Shown one piece after another: positions 62,439 through 64,000 of a stretch of DNA of 64,000 nucleotides. This stretch comes from Legionella quateirensis (lineage in GTDB: Bacteria > Pseudomonadota > Gammaproteobacteria > Legionellales > Legionellaceae), in contig NZ_LNYR01000006.1 in the NCBI RefSeq assembly GCF_001467955.1, positions 1 through 64,000 of the forward strand, written 5' to 3'. How positions within the stretch are numbered: the first letter of the stretch is position 1; the number at the start of each line of letters is the position of its first letter. A program made the translations under genes and the position numbers. The notes under the pieces were generated by a model. The model ran no database searches. It was given only the letters and a program-made list of their open reading frames with translations, and had not been told where the DNA came from.

Positions 62439-64000
62439 GCTTCTCCATATTTTTTCCACTGTATTTAAATACAACTACAACCATGAACAAACTGGATATC
62501 ATGGCAATTATCCATAGAATGCTTTGTTGAGGATGCTCTAAAAATTGTGCTACCTGATAAAAAACAACTGCTGTCGCATAAGCAACAACAAAAGACCAAA
62601 TGACTGAAGTCCACATCATTTGCCGGTTTGCTTCTTGCCGTATCACCGCCATGGTGGATACACAGGGGATATAAAGAAGAACAAACAGTAAATAAGCATA
62701 AGCCCCTGCCTGTCCATCAAAACGTTGGGACATCATGCCATAAACTGATTTGGAAACCTCGCTATCCGCCGCGCTTGCCAAAACAGGATTCCATAAAGCA
62801 GAACCCAGCTGGGACAAATTTTCTGGAATTGACCAGAACGCCGCTTTAATACCAGCCCAAAAATCAAAATGTGCTGCGGCCACTTCCCCTAAATGCCCTA
62901 CCTGAGCATACAGAGTATTTAATGTACCCACTACAACTTCTTTAGCTAACATTCCGGTCAATAAACCGACTGTTGCTGGCCAGTTATCCTGATGAATACC
63001 CATAGGGGCAAATAATGGCGTTATCCATTGCCCCATTAAAGAAAGTAATGATTCAGTGCTGGCCTCTCCGGTATTAATTCCACCTCCAAGGGTTATTGCA
63101 TTCAAGCCACCAAGAATAACGCAGATTGGAATAATCAATTTACCGGCACGAAACACAAAGAATTTCAGCCTCATCAATGTTTCTCTGAACAAGCGCCTCA
63201 ACGCAGGTTTATGATAGGCAGGTAATTCCAGTATCAGAGGCGAGGCATGACCTTTCAACGTCGTTTTACGCAGAATAAAACCCGTTAAAACAGCCATTAA
63301 AATACCAATCAGATATAAAGAAAATACAATGTTCTGTCCACCAGACGGGAAAAATGCGGCAACAAAGACCGCATAAATCGCCAGCCGGGCACTGCAGGAC
63401 ATAAATGGACTCATCATGACGGTTAATAAACGATCGCGCTCGGAATCCAGAGTCCTTGCTGCCATAATGGCCGGAACATTACAACCAAATCCAACAATCA
63501 TGGGAACAAACGACTTGCCGGGAAGCCCCATAGCTCGCATCGCTTTATCAACGACAAATGCAGCTCTTGCCATATAACCCGAAGTTTCCAATAAGGATAA
63601 AAAGAAAAACATGGAGGCGATTACAGGAATAAACGTTAACGTAGTATTAATTCCTTTACCCACTCCATTGGCAATTAAAGCAATGATCCAGTTAGGTGCA
63701 TGAATTTGCTGTAATAACCAGGCACTGCCCTGAACAAAAACGGTATCAGTTCCTATATCAAAAAAATCCTGAAACGCGCCGCCAATATTGATGGAAAACA
63801 AAAACATTAAATACATCATGGCGAAAAATATCGGCAAAGCAAAAAAGCGATGCAAGACGATTTTGTCCAGTTTCGCCGTAAAATGCTCGCTGGCATCGCT
63901 TTTCTTTTGTTGAACAACCGAGACAATCTGATGAATGGTCTGATATCGAGCATCTGCCAACAATACATCAATACCAAGATTGTTGTGTTTTGATTGATCC
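62416..64000 (-). CDS. feoB: Ferrous iron transporter FeoB, partial (5' end beyond the window)
   Basis: The last 527 residues of FeoB are present. The end of the G domain/linker (NLGIDVLLADARYQTI) is followed by the membrane part with both Gate modules (PMIVGFGCNVPAIMAAR, LLTGMLAKEVVVGTLN) and about ten hydrophobic segments. The frame stays open to the window edge, so the N-terminal GTPase domain lies outside. It is the gene before feoC in a feo-type operon. Confidence 0.93.
   Translation of the reverse strand, partial: DQSKHNNLGIDVLLADARYQTIHQIVSVVQQKKSDASEHFTAKLDKIVLHRFFALPIFFAMMYLMFLFSINIGGAFQDFFDIGTDTVFVQGSAWLLQQIHAPNWIIALIANGVGKGINTTLTFIPVIASMFFFLSLLETSGYMARAAFVVDKAMRAMGLPGKSFVPMIVGFGCNVPAIMAARTLDSERDRLLTVMMSPFMSCSARLAIYAVFVAAFFPSGGQNIVFSLYLIGILMAVLTGFILRKTTLKGHASPLILELPAYHKPALRRLFRETLMRLKFFVFRAGKLIIPICVILGGLNAITLGGGINTGEASTESLLSLMGQWITPLFAPMGIHQDNWPATVGLLTGMLAKEVVVGTLNTLYAQVGHLGEVAAAHFDFWAGIKAAFWSIPENLSQLGSALWNPVLASAADSEVSKSVYGMMSQRFDGQAGAYAYLLFVLLYIPCVSTMAVIRQEANRQMMWTSVIWSFVVAYATAVVFYQVAQFLEHPQQSILWIIAMISSLFMVVVVFKYSGKNMEKHGVVTNS

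Overview
The window looks like a stretch of a Legionella chromosome, most likely L. pneumophila or a close relative. The DNA is AT-rich. It carries a Fis regulator, proteins I read as LetE and LvgA, polyhydroxybutyrate (PHB) genes, secreted peptidases and two or three effector-like proteins of no known family. These sit among standard gammaproteobacterial housekeeping genes. Species assignment rests on gene content and recall, not on a database search.

Layout. 0.1-6.2 kb: tyrS, an M23 murein endopeptidase, spmAB, a DUF1460 exported amidase-like protein and queF. 6.3-17.6 kb is an accessory, eroded region. It has a frameshifted membrane protein, a C-terminal remnant ending in a CaaX-like box, DUF924, a GST, an intact and a broken protein sharing a Cys-His-Asp arrangement, an exported DUF1398 protein, a DJ-1/PfpI protein, an exported flagellar-hook-like protein, YbcJ and GlcG/HbpS. 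Copies of REP-like palindromes lie among these genes. 17.6-23.2 kb: a DUF2306 membrane protein, then phasin, phaR, two phaB genes, a permease and an enolase-superfamily epimerase. 23.3-28.1 kb: an effector-like protein with a C-terminal hydrophobic hairpin, an SDR, an NlpC/P60 peptidase and small secreted or unknown proteins. 28.3-38.1 kb: fatty acid desaturase, mutM, a 681-residue unknown, a PlsC-type acyltransferase, ggt, coaD, lolB, tRNA-Gln(TTG) and prs.

38.2-39.8 kb holds the most unusual structure: an array of near-identical 85-bp inverted-repeat units whose arms each fold into a strong hairpin. One unit is expanded and contains a complete GIY-YIG endonuclease gene, and the array ends in a degenerate second GIY-YIG copy. 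The short units look like internally deleted (MITE-like) versions of the gene-bearing one.

40.0-49.6 kb: two MFS transporters, fis, a YdgA/DUF945 protein, a frameshifted exported protein, an M15 peptidase, an SseB-like protein, letE and pdxH. 49.8-59.6 kb: the TCA block sdhCDAB-sucAB-sucCD, all on the minus strand, with an unusual 192-bp structured gap between sucC and sucD. 59.9-64.0 kb: an HDOD protein, an RDD membrane protein, lvgA, feoC and the 3' part of feoB, which runs off the end.

How the parts fit: the TCA block feeds respiration. The PHB genes handle carbon storage, which in Legionella belongs to late growth and transmission. fis and letE belong to the same growth-phase switch, and lvgA to type IV secretion. 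The mobile hairpin elements and broken genes mark the less constrained parts of the window.
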